DNA of 64,000 bases from the NCBI GenBank assembly GCA_000381605.1, contig KB906754.1:951147-1015146 (forward strand), given 5' to 3'. Positions 8,081-17,664 of this stretch are shown in pieces (position 1 is the stretch's first letter; each line of letters opens with the position of its first letter). The notes under the pieces are model-generated. The model searched no databases and was not told the origin of the DNA. It saw nothing but the letters and a program-made list of their open reading frames with translations. This DNA is from Acidobacteriaceae bacterium KBS 89. GTDB lineage: Bacteria; Acidobacteriota; Terriglobia; Terriglobales; Acidobacteriaceae. The position numbers and the translations under genes were made by a program.

Positions 8081-10513
8081 CTACTGGTTGGCCGACTCGT
8101 CGTCAAACTCATTATCCACGTCGTCCGGCCCACCCCTCATTGCAGCCATCACCGACGCATAGGACTTCATCTCATACTCATGCGGCGGAACATTCCCTGC
8201 GAGGTTCTTCACAAAGTAGTCCCAACGCCGCCGCGCCATGTACTGCGAAGCCTCGCCGTAACCATGAGCGACGTTCGGAATGATCAGAAGATCAAAGTCC
8301 TTGTTCGCCTTGATCAACGCCTCAACGACGAGCAGCGTATTGTTCAGCGGCACGTTGTTGTCCATCGACCCATGCGCCAGGAGCAGCTTGCCTTTTAGGT
8401 TCTTGACGAAGTTCTGATTGGCCTGGCTGTCATAGTTCGAAGTCCCATCGGCGTTCTTCACCTCAAGACCAGCCCACTTCTCCGCCCAGTCGTCCTCGTA
8501 GTCTCGTTGATCATGGTTACCGCTCTCCGCAATCCCAACCTTGAAGAAATCCGGATAGTGGAACATTGCCGCACCGGTCGCATTGCCGCCGCCGGAGTGG
8601 CCATAGATCCCCACCTTGTCGAGATCGATCCACGGATACTTCGCCGCCAAATCCTTCATCCCTGAAACTTGATCAGGAAGTGTGTTGTCCCCCAGATTGG
8701 CGTAGTACGCCTCATGAAATGCCTTCGACCGCCACGGCGTCCCCATCCCATCGATGCAGACAACAATAAAACCAAGCTCTGCCAGCGACTGCAAATCGCC
8801 GTGGGCAGCCGCAAAGCCGCGCCGGCCGCAAGACCCCGTCTGAGGCCCGGGGTACACATAGTTCACAATCGGATACTTCTTCGATGCGTCGAAGCTCGTC
8901 GGCTTGAACATAAAGCCGTACACATCCGTCTTCCCATCGCGTGCCTTCACCGTGATCGGAGTCGGAGCAACCCAACCCGCAGCCACCAGCTTCGTAATGT
9001 CCTGCTTCGCCACATCGACGACAACCTTGCCGCTGCTGTCGCGCGTCACCGCCGTCTCAGGCTGTGTCACCGTCGAATACACATCGACAAAGTAGCGTCC
9101 ATCCGGCGATGGCGTCACCGCATGGTCTGCGTTCTCCGGCGTCAGCAACTTCATGTCGTTCCCGTCGAACTTGATGCTGTAGTAGTGCTGGAAGTATGGA
9201 TCGCGGCCCTGCTCCTTCCCAACACCAACGAAATAGATTGTCCGGGTGTTCTCATCCACATGCAAAACCTGTGTGACGTTTCCATCTCCATGCGTAATCT
9301 GGTTCTTTAGCTTGCCTGTAGTCAGGTCATAGAGATACATCTGACCCCAGTTCTCTCTCTCGCTGAACCACAAAAGCTCATTCGTCTTCGACAGATACTT
9401 CCAGTTAACCTTGTCGTTGCCGCTCTCATAAAACTTCGCGGTAGTCTCGCCCATCACGTTACGCACATCGCCAGTCGAAGCATCAGCGATGCGCATCCAC
9501 TCTTGTTTGTGGTCGCGCGACGTAGAAACGAACGCTAGATGCATACCATCATCGCTCCACTGCACATCGTCCCATCCACTGCCCCCACGGCAGCTCACGT
9601 CATCGCACAACGTCGACCGGTGCTGATCCGGCGGCATCTTCAAACGAATAACCTTCGGCGAATTCACTTCGATGATCACCCGCTCAATCATCGTTACATC
9701 CTTGTCGCCAACCAGCGGATACTTCCACGCTTTCATCGCCGGGTGCCCGTTCGTCACCGGAACCAGGTACATCTCGCCAACCTTGCGTTGGTCCTGCTGA
9801 AAGGTCGCAATCTTCTTCGAATCCGGTGACCAGACCAGGATCGGGTTATCGCTCATCGTCCAACCCGCGTTATCGGTCGCATAGCCGAAATCCTTAACGC
9901 CATCCGTCGTCAGCTGCGTCTCCTTGCCGGTAGCCACGTCACGTACCCACAGGTTCCAGTCGCGAATGAACGCAGCCTTTGTCTTGTCCGGCGAAACATC
10001 CGTCGCCGTGCGGACACGTCCGCCTCCCGTCTGCTCTGCGGGCTTGGCACCCGGAGCAATCACCTCGGTGCACACGCCCGCACCGCTCAAATCGCAGCGA
10101 AATTTGCGCGATCCGTTCCCCACAACAACCGTCTGGTCCCCATCGGAAAAAGTTATCTCCGAGATCACCAGATGATGCGCGTCCGCCTTCATCCTGCCGC
10201 CGGTAGCCGTCGTCAGGGCCGCAGCCAGCTTCGCCTGATCAAACGCCGGTGCCTTCGTTCCCTTCGCCGGATCGACCACCATAAATCTCACGCCATCCGG
10301 ACCATTGTCGCGATACCAGAACCGCCCATCCTCCATCCACGTAGGACGCGCCACCCCGTGATACACCAGCGGATTGACGTTGTACGACATGAACTTCTCC
10401 GCATGCGCATAATCCTCGGTCGTCAGTTGCCTCCCCTGCGCCACACCACTTGCCGTAAGACAGCACGCCGCAACTACTCCCGCAACTACCGATAGCCCTT
10501 GACGCAAAAACAT
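8081..10513 (-). CDS. Secreted S9 family (dipeptidyl peptidase IV-like) peptidase
   Basis: An 810-residue exported serine peptidase. A signal peptide covers about residues 1-25. The N-terminal half is the beta-propeller region of DPP IV-like enzymes; the C-terminal alpha/beta hydrolase domain carries nucleophile motif GIYGHSGGGNATG, a candidate catalytic Asp in GSMDNNVPL and His in IPNVAHGYGE. The family removes Xaa-Pro or similar dipeptides from peptides in the periplasm. GGAGGGTTGGAG immediately precedes the ATG, an unusually extended purine-rich ribosome site. It is probably transcribed alone. Confidence 0.93.
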   Translation of the reverse strand: MFLRQGLSVVAGVVAACCLTASGVAQGRQLTTEDYAHAEKFMSYNVNPLVYHGVARPTWMEDGRFWYRDNGPDGVRFMVVDPAKGTKAPAFDQAKLAAALTTATGGRMKADAHHLVISEITFSDGDQTVVVGNGSRKFRCDLSGAGVCTEVIAPGAKPAEQTGGGRVRTATDVSPDKTKAAFIRDWNLWVRDVATGKETQLTTDGVKDFGYATDNAGWTMSDNPILVWSPDSKKIATFQQDQRKVGEMYLVPVTNGHPAMKAWKYPLVGDKDVTMIERVIIEVNSPKVIRLKMPPDQHRSTLCDDVSCRGGSGWDDVQWSDDGMHLAFVSTSRDHKQEWMRIADASTGDVRNVMGETTAKFYESGNDKVNWKYLSKTNELLWFSERENWGQMYLYDLTTGKLKNQITHGDGNVTQVLHVDENTRTIYFVGVGKEQGRDPYFQHYYSIKFDGNDMKLLTPENADHAVTPSPDGRYFVDVYSTVTQPETAVTRDSSGKVVVDVAKQDITKLVAAGWVAPTPITVKARDGKTDVYGFMFKPTSFDASKKYPIVNYVYPGPQTGSCGRRGFAAAHGDLQSLAELGFIVVCIDGMGTPWRSKAFHEAYYANLGDNTLPDQVSGMKDLAAKYPWIDLDKVGIYGHSGGGNATGAAMFHYPDFFKVGIAESGNHDQRDYEDDWAEKWAGLEVKNADGTSNYDSQANQNFVKNLKGKLLLAHGSMDNNVPLNNTLLVVEALIKANKDFDLLIIPNVAHGYGEASQYMARRRWDYFVKNLAGNVPPHEYEMKSYASVMAAMRGGPDDVDNEFDDESANQ

Positions 10514-10640
10514 TCTCCAACCCTCCGAAAGTCACACTCTGTTCAAAAATGTACGAATGTGGCCTAGTCTACAGTTCGCCGCGCCCTTCGCGAAAGATGC
10601 AGCCGCCGAAACAGCCACTCTGCAACACTAATCCCGGCTT

Positions 10641-11405
10641 CTAACCCTCGCCGCGCCCGCGAATCTTCCACAGAACCTGCCGCAGAATCCCCATCCACAC
10701 CGGCACATCGCCGGCCGCGACTCCCATCCTCACAACCAGCCGCCGAATCTGCCCTTCCTCGCAGTTGGCCGGATGCCGCTTCGTATAGTCAGTCGCCTCC
10801 AGCACCTCGGTCAACAACTCAGTCAAACGCTCCACCTCACCCGCCCTCGCCACCGCAGGCCGTCCACCATCTTCAGAAACAACAGGCACCCCCGCCGACC
10901 GCACCAGCTCATACAGACACACCGCCACCGCCTGGCCCAGGTTCATCGACGGGTGCCGCACCTCCTCATGCTCCTCCATCGGAATCGTCAGCAGCCATTG
11001 GCAGTGGCTCAACTCGTCGTTGCTCAACCCAGTCTTCTCGGACCCAAACAGCAGTGCGACCCGCCCACCCTCTCGAGCCAGCTCCTCACCAATCACCGCA
11101 CTGGCCTCCGACAAGATGTGCAGCGGATGCTGCAAAGCTCTCTCCCCCACCGCCGTCGTCCCCACCACCATCGTGCAATCCGCTACTGCCGCCGCCACAT
11201 CGTCGAACGACGCTGCCCTCGCCAGCACCTCCGACGCATCCACCGCCGACCGCGCCGACTCAAACGGCACAGCATACTCATTCACCACCCGCAGATGGCG
11301 AAACCCAAAATCATGCATGGCCCGTGCCACCGCTCCGATATTATTCGGATTGCGCGCCCGCACCAGCACCACGACGACTCGGTCAAACTCCAACCCACGC
11401 ATCAT
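10641..11405 (-). CDS. SpoU/TrmH-type RNA 2'-O-methyltransferase (TrmJ-like)
   Basis: About 254 residues of a SPOUT-class, SAM-dependent RNA methyltransferase. The three family motifs are clear: RARNPNNIGAVARAM near the N terminus, LLFGSEKTGLSNDEL, and SMNLGQAVAVCLYEL. The arrangement with a C-terminal helical extension resembles TrmJ, which modifies position 32 of tRNAs, but rRNA targets are possible. I start at the ATG-ATG pair at 11405/11402; a longer frame to 11450 would begin inside the terminator of the upstream gene and is unlikely. Confidence 0.88.
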   Translation of the reverse strand: MMRGLEFDRVVVVLVRARNPNNIGAVARAMHDFGFRHLRVVNEYAVPFESARSAVDASEVLARAASFDDVAAAVADCTMVVGTTAVGERALQHPLHILSEASAVIGEELAREGGRVALLFGSEKTGLSNDELSHCQWLLTIPMEEHEEVRHPSMNLGQAVAVCLYELVRSAGVPVVSEDGGRPAVARAGEVERLTELLTEVLEATDYTKRHPANCEEGQIRRLVVRMGVAAGDVPVWMGILRQVLWKIRGRGEG

Positions 11406-11424
11406 CTTTGATTCTAGGCGCGCC

Positions 11425-11462
11425 AAAGAAAAAGCGGCCGGCGAAAACATCCGCCAGCCGCT
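11425..11462 (-). terminator. Rho-independent terminator of the YXWGXW gene
   Basis: Read on the minus strand, AGCGGCTGGCG, an 8-nt loop and CGCCGGCCGCT form an 11-bp stem with one G-U pair, followed by TTTTCTTT. It starts 22 nt after the stop codon at 11484 and ends just before the methyltransferase start, so the two genes are separate units. Confidence 0.75.
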
Positions 11463-11483
11463 CCGTGTTCCTATCCAAAGCTA

Positions 11484-12452
11484 CTACTTTTCGTGACCGC
11501 CACCGCCATGCTGCGCTTCCGCATGAGGATGGGCCTGCGTATTCTCATTATGTTTATCGTTATAGATCGATCTGCTCACGTTGTTCTGCCGCTGATTGAT
11601 CTCCTGATGCTCCTGCGCCGTCAGATGACCACCGTTTGCCGCACGATCGTTCGCAGCCTGGTTGTGAATGCTCTCCTCACGGTTCTCAATGTTCCTCGTC
11701 TCGCCCGCCGTCATCTGCCCCGAACGAACACCTTGGGCAACGCGCTCTTGCTGGTTCACTGCCCGCTCCCCTGGCCGTGAGAACGCCGCGTTCTGCGGCC
11801 GTCCACCATTTACCGAAGCGAAGTTACCTCGATCCGCGTGCGCCATCTGCATATGGTTCTGTTGCTCAACAGTCGCATCAAAATGCCTCTCCCGCGCAAA
11901 CGAAGCCTCTCGCTCATTCTCACGAACCTGGATACCGCCTGATCCACCGTTGAAGCTCGTGCGGTTATACACCGTGTTGTGGACGATCACGGTCCTGTCC
12001 TCATAAACATTGTGAATGACCGTTCTGTTCACATTCACGACAGCGGTGTTATACGCGAATCGCCCGCCCTCCCACCGTCCGCCGTAAAAACCGGAGCCAC
12101 CATAACCGAAGCCGTAGTTCACACCACCATAGAAGCCGACATGTGGCCCCCAGTATCCGGCATGAAAGAGGTAGACCCCGTTATTCCAGCCCCAATAACC
12201 AGGCGTCCACAGAAGACCAACCTGCGGCGGCCGAACCCACACACCCGGGACCCAGTAATAGCCCCCATCACCATAAGCCCAGTAGCCAGGCGTCCACAGA
12301 TACCCGTCCCCGGGGCAAATCGGCTGCGTGTAAACCGGCAGCACTGGCGGCGCAATCGTTACCGAAACAAACACTCCGGCAAAAGAGGCCGCCGGCACGA
12401 GCGCAACAGTCGCGCCCACAATTAAATTACGCATCAAATTAGAAAATCGCAT
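11484..12452 (-). CDS. YXWGXW-repeat surface protein
   Basis: A 322-residue exported protein. After a signal peptide (to about Ala25) come tandem aromatic repeats of the WTPGYW / WVPGVW / WTPGYW type, then a Gly/Tyr-rich segment, a Val/Asn-rich segment (NRTVIHNVYEDRTVIVHN) and a long hydrophilic Gln/Asn/Glu/His-rich C terminus ending HGGGGHEK. Repeats of this kind are known from bacterial proteins of unknown function, often exported. The tail contains many His residues, so metal binding is conceivable but not shown. It is followed by its own terminator. Confidence 0.8.
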   Translation of the reverse strand: MRFSNLMRNLIVGATVALVPAASFAGVFVSVTIAPPVLPVYTQPICPGDGYLWTPGYWAYGDGGYYWVPGVWVRPPQVGLLWTPGYWGWNNGVYLFHAGYWGPHVGFYGGVNYGFGYGGSGFYGGRWEGGRFAYNTAVVNVNRTVIHNVYEDRTVIVHNTVYNRTSFNGGSGGIQVRENEREASFARERHFDATVEQQNHMQMAHADRGNFASVNGGRPQNAAFSRPGERAVNQQERVAQGVRSGQMTAGETRNIENREESIHNQAANDRAANGGHLTAQEHQEINQRQNNVSRSIYNDKHNENTQAHPHAEAQHGGGGHEK

Positions 12453-12505
12453 ATGCCTACCTTCAGTGTGGCGTCACGGCAACCTCGCCGCAGCCTTTAA
12501 GTTGT

Positions 12506-12530
12506 CGAACGGCCCACAACACGCCGTTCG
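12506..12530 (-). other. Inverted repeat in the leader of the YXWGXW gene
   Basis: Perfect 8-bp arms CGAACGGC / GCCGTTCG with a 9-nt loop, 54 nt upstream of the YXWGXW start and 154 nt after the GH2 stop. It could be an mRNA leader structure or an operator; the data do not decide. Confidence 0.35.
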
Positions 12531-12683
12531 CTCTTCTTCCACCCATACAGACACACACCCGGGACGGAAGTTCCGCACCTAATAAGGTAGGAGCCCCTGA
12601 AAACGACACTAATCCCCCAATAGTTGTAAGTCTCCGGCAATCAAACTTTTCAAATCGCCATCACATTATCCGATTCGCAAAAA

Positions 12684-15368
12684 TCATTTGCCCGTCAAGA
12701 TCATCGGCAACCCCGTCACCGGCCAATGGTCCACCTGCGCTCCAACATTCAACCCAAGATCGACACCCGCTCCAGACGCCGACGCTACTCCCACGTTCCA
12801 TCCATCGACAACAACGAGCGCACCCTCACCCTTCAGGTCCACCGTCGCCGCCTCAATCGTGATCGTCCTGCTCTCATTCGGCAGAAGCGACACATAATTA
12901 TCGCTGTAGTAGACCGGTACCACTCGTTCGCCGGAGCGCTTCCTCCTCAACTGCAGGTGCGTCATCAGAGCGATCGTTGTCCCCGGATTATGCAGCGTCA
13001 CATCGACAAAACTCTTCCCCTCCACATCGCGGCGCACAACCGTCGCCTCCAGCATCACAGTCGGCATCTCACCAAGCGCCTTCAGGTCATCCTGATGCTC
13101 AGGCTGTGCCCGCCAATAAAAGTTCTCCGAGACCATCTTTCCATCGGCGCTCCGCAACTCCAGCTTCACAAAATTGACCGCCGAAAGTCCCGCGGGCCAG
13201 TCAACCGAACCAAGACTCGTCGCCGCACTCGGCGCAGCTGACACATCAAAATCCTTCTGATACGCGACCGAACCGTCGAGGTTATAAATCGAAAGGTGCG
13301 CGTGGGCGCTTTCGAAAGCAGCCGGCAAATTATTGATAACCTGCACCTCGCCGTTGCCTTCGTTCAACTGAATATGGATCGGCTCAGCCGCCTTCTTCAC
13401 AGCAAACAACGCAGAGTTCGGTTCAAGATCATGGTGATACAGCTGCCACACAAAGCTGGGCTGCGCCGGATTGCTCATCCACGTAATGATCCCCGTCGAC
13501 GGATTGAACAGCTTCGCGTTGCGTCCCTCATACATCGCCCGGAACGCCTCGTAGTTCGCCAGCTGCGACTTCCTCACAAAGTCCGCGAGGTTCGCCACCT
13601 TGCCATACCGCTCCGCAATCATCGTCGGATACGAGTCGCCTCCCGACGCTCCCTTGGCGAAGTCGTGCTCCGCCCAGTCATCGTTGATCGTCTCCCAGTC
13701 CTTCTCCGGCATCATCCCGTGGATCGACTCGATCGTCGGCACTGATACGCTTCCAATCTCCGTCTTGAACGCCTCATTGAAGACATAGAACTCCCGCGGC
13801 GTCCTCCAGTGATACGGCCCATGCGAATTCACCCCGCGTCCATCAGCCGAGTTCGCCTGATACAACCGCGTCGGCTCCAGCTCCGCCATCAACACACGCA
13901 GTGCAGCATCAATCTCCTTCGGCGGATACCCCTCATTCCTCGCGCACCACAACACAATCGAAGCATGATTGCGAAACCGCAAAATCTTCTCCCGCACATT
14001 CGCCATGTACGTATCGAAGTCATCCGGATCGGGCCCATCGGAAGGGTTCGGTTGAAAAAACTCGTCCCACACCAGCAACCCGTACTTATCGCAAAGCTCG
14101 TAGAAATCCTCACTCGTACTTTGCCCAACCCAATTCCGAATCATGTTCAGGTTCGCCACCTGGTGCATTCGAATCTGCGCCTCCAGCCGCTCACGCGGAT
14201 TGCGCTTCATTGCCTCATCGAGCCCCCAGTTCCCACCACGCACAAATACCCGAACACCATTTACTGAAATCGTCAGGTTCTCCGAGTCGGCCACCGAATA
14301 GCTGAACTTCCGAATCCCAAAACTCACATCGCGGTTATCAGAGCTCGTCCCATCCACTTCAAAGCTCAGATGAAGTTGTTGCAGATTCTGCGGCCCATAC
14401 CCATTCGGCCACCAGAGCTTCGGATTCACCACATGCAGCGCCGGTGCGCTCTTAGGATCAAGCGAAACCACCTGCGAACTATGCGGCGCAACCTCCACCG
14501 CCTGCTCAAACGTCACGTCCCCAAAACTCCCCTTCAACACACCCTTCTGCACATGGTCGCTTACGTTCTCCACCTTCGCCTGCACCGTAACGTCCGCCGA
14601 GTCCACCTTCGGCAGCGGAAGATCAGTAGTCACCAGCGGGTCCTTGATCACCACCGGCCCACTTGCCGAAAGAGAAACCTTCTGCCATATCCCGGTATCT
14701 CGATCGCGAATCGCCGGAATCCAGTCCCAGCCAATCGTCGAAAGAAACGTCGGCCCATCGATCGCGGTAATGCCACCGTTCTTCCCCACCCCGTCGCGAA
14801 TCGTATGCTCATGCGGATCGCCCGGATGCGGCTGCGGAGACACAAGCACCGCCAGCACCGCCTTCTTCCCCGGCTTCACGTCCGAAGAAATATCAAAGAT
14901 CCCTCGACTGAAGGCCCCCTTCACCGCCCCGACCTGCCGTCCGTTCACCCACACCTGCGCAGAGAAATTGATACCGTCGAAGTTCAACCAAACATGTTTT
15001 CCCGAATACGCCTTCGGAACATTGAAGACCGTCCGATACCAGTACGGCGAGCGCGACAAGCTATCGGGAATCTTGTCCGGACGATTGTTCTCCCCATACA
15101 AAGGCTCCGGATACACCCCATTGTTGACGAGACTCGTCAGCACAGTTCCAGGGACCGTAGCGGCATACCAACCCTTCGCCTTGTAGCTAGCCGAGGCAAT
15201 CGCCGCACCAGCTTCCGGCACTTTAGCCGCATCCTGTAGCTGCCAGCCCGCGTCAATCGTCACAGGCAGCGGCACCGAAGAACTCGCCGCCAGAGCCACA
15301 GGACCAGCTGTCATCACGCCTCCGGCAACCGTAAGCGCAAGCACCCATACCGTCAGCCTCATTCGCAT
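12684..15368 (-). CDS. Secreted glycoside hydrolase family 2 (exo-glucosaminidase/mannosidase-like)
   Basis: An 894-residue exported glycosidase: signal peptide (about 1-28), jelly-roll sugar-binding domain (GTVLTSLVNNGVYPEPLYG, HVWLNFDGINFSAQVWVNGR), immunoglobulin-like domain, (beta/alpha)8 catalytic domain beginning after VRGGNWGLDEA, and C-terminal beta domains. In the barrel NMIRNWVGQSTSEDFYELCD, LVWDEFF and LWCARNEGYPPKEI are seen; the NE pair carries the acid/base Glu. The form resembles exo-beta-D-glucosaminidases and mannosylglycoprotein mannosidases rather than beta-galactosidases. The substrate (chitosan- or mannan-derived oligosaccharides) is an inference from family resemblance. 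Confidence 0.9.
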   Translation of the reverse strand: MRMRLTVWVLALTVAGGVMTAGPVALAASSSVPLPVTIDAGWQLQDAAKVPEAGAAIASASYKAKGWYAATVPGTVLTSLVNNGVYPEPLYGENNRPDKIPDSLSRSPYWYRTVFNVPKAYSGKHVWLNFDGINFSAQVWVNGRQVGAVKGAFSRGIFDISSDVKPGKKAVLAVLVSPQPHPGDPHEHTIRDGVGKNGGITAIDGPTFLSTIGWDWIPAIRDRDTGIWQKVSLSASGPVVIKDPLVTTDLPLPKVDSADVTVQAKVENVSDHVQKGVLKGSFGDVTFEQAVEVAPHSSQVVSLDPKSAPALHVVNPKLWWPNGYGPQNLQQLHLSFEVDGTSSDNRDVSFGIRKFSYSVADSENLTISVNGVRVFVRGGNWGLDEAMKRNPRERLEAQIRMHQVANLNMIRNWVGQSTSEDFYELCDKYGLLVWDEFFQPNPSDGPDPDDFDTYMANVREKILRFRNHASIVLWCARNEGYPPKEIDAALRVLMAELEPTRLYQANSADGRGVNSHGPYHWRTPREFYVFNEAFKTEIGSVSVPTIESIHGMMPEKDWETINDDWAEHDFAKGASGGDSYPTMIAERYGKVANLADFVRKSQLANYEAFRAMYEGRNAKLFNPSTGIITWMSNPAQPSFVWQLYHHDLEPNSALFAVKKAAEPIHIQLNEGNGEVQVINNLPAAFESAHAHLSIYNLDGSVAYQKDFDVSAAPSAATSLGSVDWPAGLSAVNFVKLELRSADGKMVSENFYWRAQPEHQDDLKALGEMPTVMLEATVVRRDVEGKSFVDVTLHNPGTTIALMTHLQLRRKRSGERVVPVYYSDNYVSLLPNESRTITIEAATVDLKGEGALVVVDGWNVGVASASGAGVDLGLNVGAQVDHWPVTGLPMILTGK

Positions 15369-15448
15369 CCGATCATCCTAACGCGAATGCGGCGACCATC
15401 CACGCAAACTATGGAGTGAGAAGAAATCCTCTGGAAAAACCGGGGAGA

Positions 15449-15835
15449 CTACCCAACCTCCATCTTCGAGGTAAAGATCCCTCGGAAGGCCGGCCAATAC
15501 GCGTAAATCAAAAAAATCTCCAACAGAGCACACACGAGACCCGGCCCAATCCCTGCAGGCGCCAGCGTAAGGTGAAACAACAGAATGTTCACGATGATCG
15601 GTCCCAGGATCACAAGCCCGACCGGAACATAGCGCCCTACGATCAGCAACACGCCGGCGATCACATACAGCAAGCCATGGAACGTTACCCAGCCATGCAT
15701 AAACATGATCGTCGATAAGGTCCCCGCGTCGCCCGGAATCGGCGGCATAGGCATGAAGGGATGAAGATTATTAAACCCGAAGACGAGAAACACGAGTCCA
15801 AGTAGTATCCGTGCGATGAGAACGGCGATCTTCAT
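15449..15835 (-). CDS. DoxX family membrane protein
   Basis: A 128-residue protein with about four hydrophobic helices and the DoxX-like opening IARILLGLVFLVFGFNN. A conserved MFMHGWVTFHGLLYVIAGVL helix follows. Members are linked to redox or membrane homeostasis without a uniform function. It is the first of three DoxX-type genes in the window and stands alone between the GH2 gene (same strand) and a divergent SDR gene. Confidence 0.8.
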   Translation of the reverse strand: MKIAVLIARILLGLVFLVFGFNNLHPFMPMPPIPGDAGTLSTIMFMHGWVTFHGLLYVIAGVLLIVGRYVPVGLVILGPIIVNILLFHLTLAPAGIGPGLVCALLEIFLIYAYWPAFRGIFTSKMEVG

Positions 15836-15921
15836 AATCAGTCCAGCTCCTCGAAAGAATTGGTAGCTCCCAATACTGACGTAACTTGCGTCCAGAAGGT
15901 TGATTCGATAGCGTCGAGTAT

Positions 15922-16725
15922 ATGCCGAACACCAATAACTCAGGCGTCGTAATCTCTCTGGCGGGCAAAGTCGCCCTCATCACCGGCGGCTCTCGCGGAA
16001 TCGGTGCAGCCACTGTTCGCCTCTTCCATCAGGCCGGCGCAAAAGTCGTCTTCAGCTACCAGTCAGCCGCCGCGCAGGCCGACGCACTCGCTCAAGAGTG
16101 TGGCGGCCCCGATCACTGCCGCGCCATCCGCCAGGAGCTCGCCACACCAGAGGACGGTCGTGCCCTCGTCGCCGCCGCCGTCGCCGCCTTTGGCCGTCTC
16201 GACTGCCTCATCGTCAACCACGGCATCTGGCCCTCGCACAACGAACCCATCGCCACCATGACCACCGAGCAGTGGCGCAGAACCCTCAGCATCAACCTCG
16301 ACAGCTCCTTCGGCCTCGTCCAGGCCGCCACCGCTCAGATGAAGTCGCAGCCCCTTGCCGGAAACGCACGCGGTCACATCGTCCTCATCAGCTCCTCCGC
16401 CGGACAACGTGGCGAAGCCTTCCACGCCGACTACGCCACCAGCAAGGGCGGCATCATCAGCCTCACCAAAAGCCTCTCCAGCGAACTCGCCGAACACGGC
16501 ATCTACTGCAACTGCGTCGCTCCCGGTTGGGTCGGCACCGAAATGACCGCCGACGTCTTCAACCACCCCGAGCGCTCCAGATCGGCCCTCGCCGGAATCC
16601 CTCTCGGACGCCCCGGACAAGTCGACGAGATCGCCGGCCCGATACTATTTCTCTGCACCCCATTCGCCGGCTTCATCTCCGGCGAAATCTTCAACGTCAA
16701 TGGCGGAGCAGTACTCGTCGGCTAA
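15922..16725 (+). CDS. SDR family NAD(P)-dependent oxidoreductase
   Basis: A 267-residue short-chain dehydrogenase/reductase. The cofactor motif is ITGGSRGIG (TGxxxGxG), the NxG strand is LIVNHGIW (NHG for the usual NAG), the catalytic Ser is in VLISSSAG and the YxxxK motif is YATSK. The ending FISGEIFNVNGGAVLVG is typical of classical FabG-like members. It probably reduces a ketone or oxidises an alcohol; the substrate is unknown. The next gene starts 11 nt downstream. Confidence 0.9.
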   Translation: MPNTNNSGVVISLAGKVALITGGSRGIGAATVRLFHQAGAKVVFSYQSAAAQADALAQECGGPDHCRAIRQELATPEDGRALVAAAVAAFGRLDCLIVNHGIWPSHNEPIATMTTEQWRRTLSINLDSSFGLVQAATAQMKSQPLAGNARGHIVLISSSAGQRGEAFHADYATSKGGIISLTKSLSSELAEHGIYCNCVAPGWVGTEMTADVFNHPERSRSALAGIPLGRPGQVDEIAGPILFLCTPFAGFISGEIFNVNGGAVLVG

Positions 16726-16736
16726 ACGGAGTCTGA

Positions 16737-17591
16737 ATGAAGCAAGTCGTTCTCTGCATCGCGATCGGCCTCCTTTCCACCGTCACCCCATCTCTCTCGG
16801 GACAGGCACGCGACATCCCCAGCGCCGCCCCCACCCACCCCGCCGGCGAAACCCAGGAGCAGCGCGGACGCAAGCTCCTCGACCAGATGCTCGAAGCCCT
16901 CGGCGGCGACGCCTGGCTCAACCGCCGCAACGTACAAGAACGCGGCCATCTCGCCCGCTTCTTCCGCGGCGCTCCCACCGGCATCGTCGTCGACTTCACC
17001 ACCATCCATCAATTCGCCAGCGGAGATCGCCCCGAAGCCCAGCGCATCGGCTTCATCACCGACAAAAGCATGATCCTCCCCGGCAAGAAGATCGACGTCG
17101 TTCAGATTTGGGCCGCAAATACCGGTCACGAAGTCACCTACAAAGGCAACATCACTCTCCCCAAGGATCAGATCGAAGACTACTACCGCCGCCAGGACCA
17201 CTCCATCGAGGCCATCTATCGCGTCTGGCTCAAATCGCCCGGCGTAGTCGTTCTCGACACAGGCAGCACCATGGTCGAACGCCGCCTCACTGAACGCGTC
17301 ACCATCCTCAGCGACAACAACGACGCCGTCACCGTCGACATCGACGTCGCCACCCACCTCCCTCGCCGCCGAACCTTCGAATGGCGCAACACCACCTTCA
17401 AAGACCTTGACGAGGACGCCGAAGAGTACGATGACTACCACACCATTCAGGGCCTTCCCACTGCCCTGACCGTAACCCGCTACCACAACGGCGACATGAC
17501 CAGTCAGATCTTCTATCTCAAGGCCGAATACGACGTAGAGCTTCCCCCGGACACCTTCAACCCCGAAGTCCTGCTCAAGAAAAAGCAATAA
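16737..17591 (+). CDS. Exported protein of unknown function (possible LolA/LolB-type fold)
   Basis: A 284-residue protein with a clear signal peptide (MKQVVLCIAIGLLSTVTPSLSGQA). The start of the mature part, RKLLDQMLEALGGDAWLN, followed by a series of antiparallel strands (GIVVDFTTIHQF, VVLDTGSTMVERR, THLPRRRTFEWRN), resembles acidobacterial proteins annotated as outer-membrane lipoprotein-sorting-like. This is a structural impression and not a family assignment. It lies 11 nt after the SDR gene and 73 nt before cysteine synthase. A role in the periplasm is likely. Confidence 0.7.
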   Translation: MKQVVLCIAIGLLSTVTPSLSGQARDIPSAAPTHPAGETQEQRGRKLLDQMLEALGGDAWLNRRNVQERGHLARFFRGAPTGIVVDFTTIHQFASGDRPEAQRIGFITDKSMILPGKKIDVVQIWAANTGHEVTYKGNITLPKDQIEDYYRRQDHSIEAIYRVWLKSPGVVVLDTGSTMVERRLTERVTILSDNNDAVTVDIDVATHLPRRRTFEWRNTTFKDLDEDAEEYDDYHTIQGLPTALTVTRYHNGDMTSQIFYLKAEYDVELPPDTFNPEVLLKKKQ

Positions 17592-17664
17592 AGAAAAACA
17601 AACAGAAAAACTATCTCAGCGCAGATTCAGCCCCCAGAAATCAGCCCCCAAGGAGCCACTCTCT

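Noticed and set aside
14370-15239. 289-codon plus-strand frame inside the GH2 gene
   Set aside because: Arg/His/Pro-rich shadow; the GH2 gene accounts for the region.
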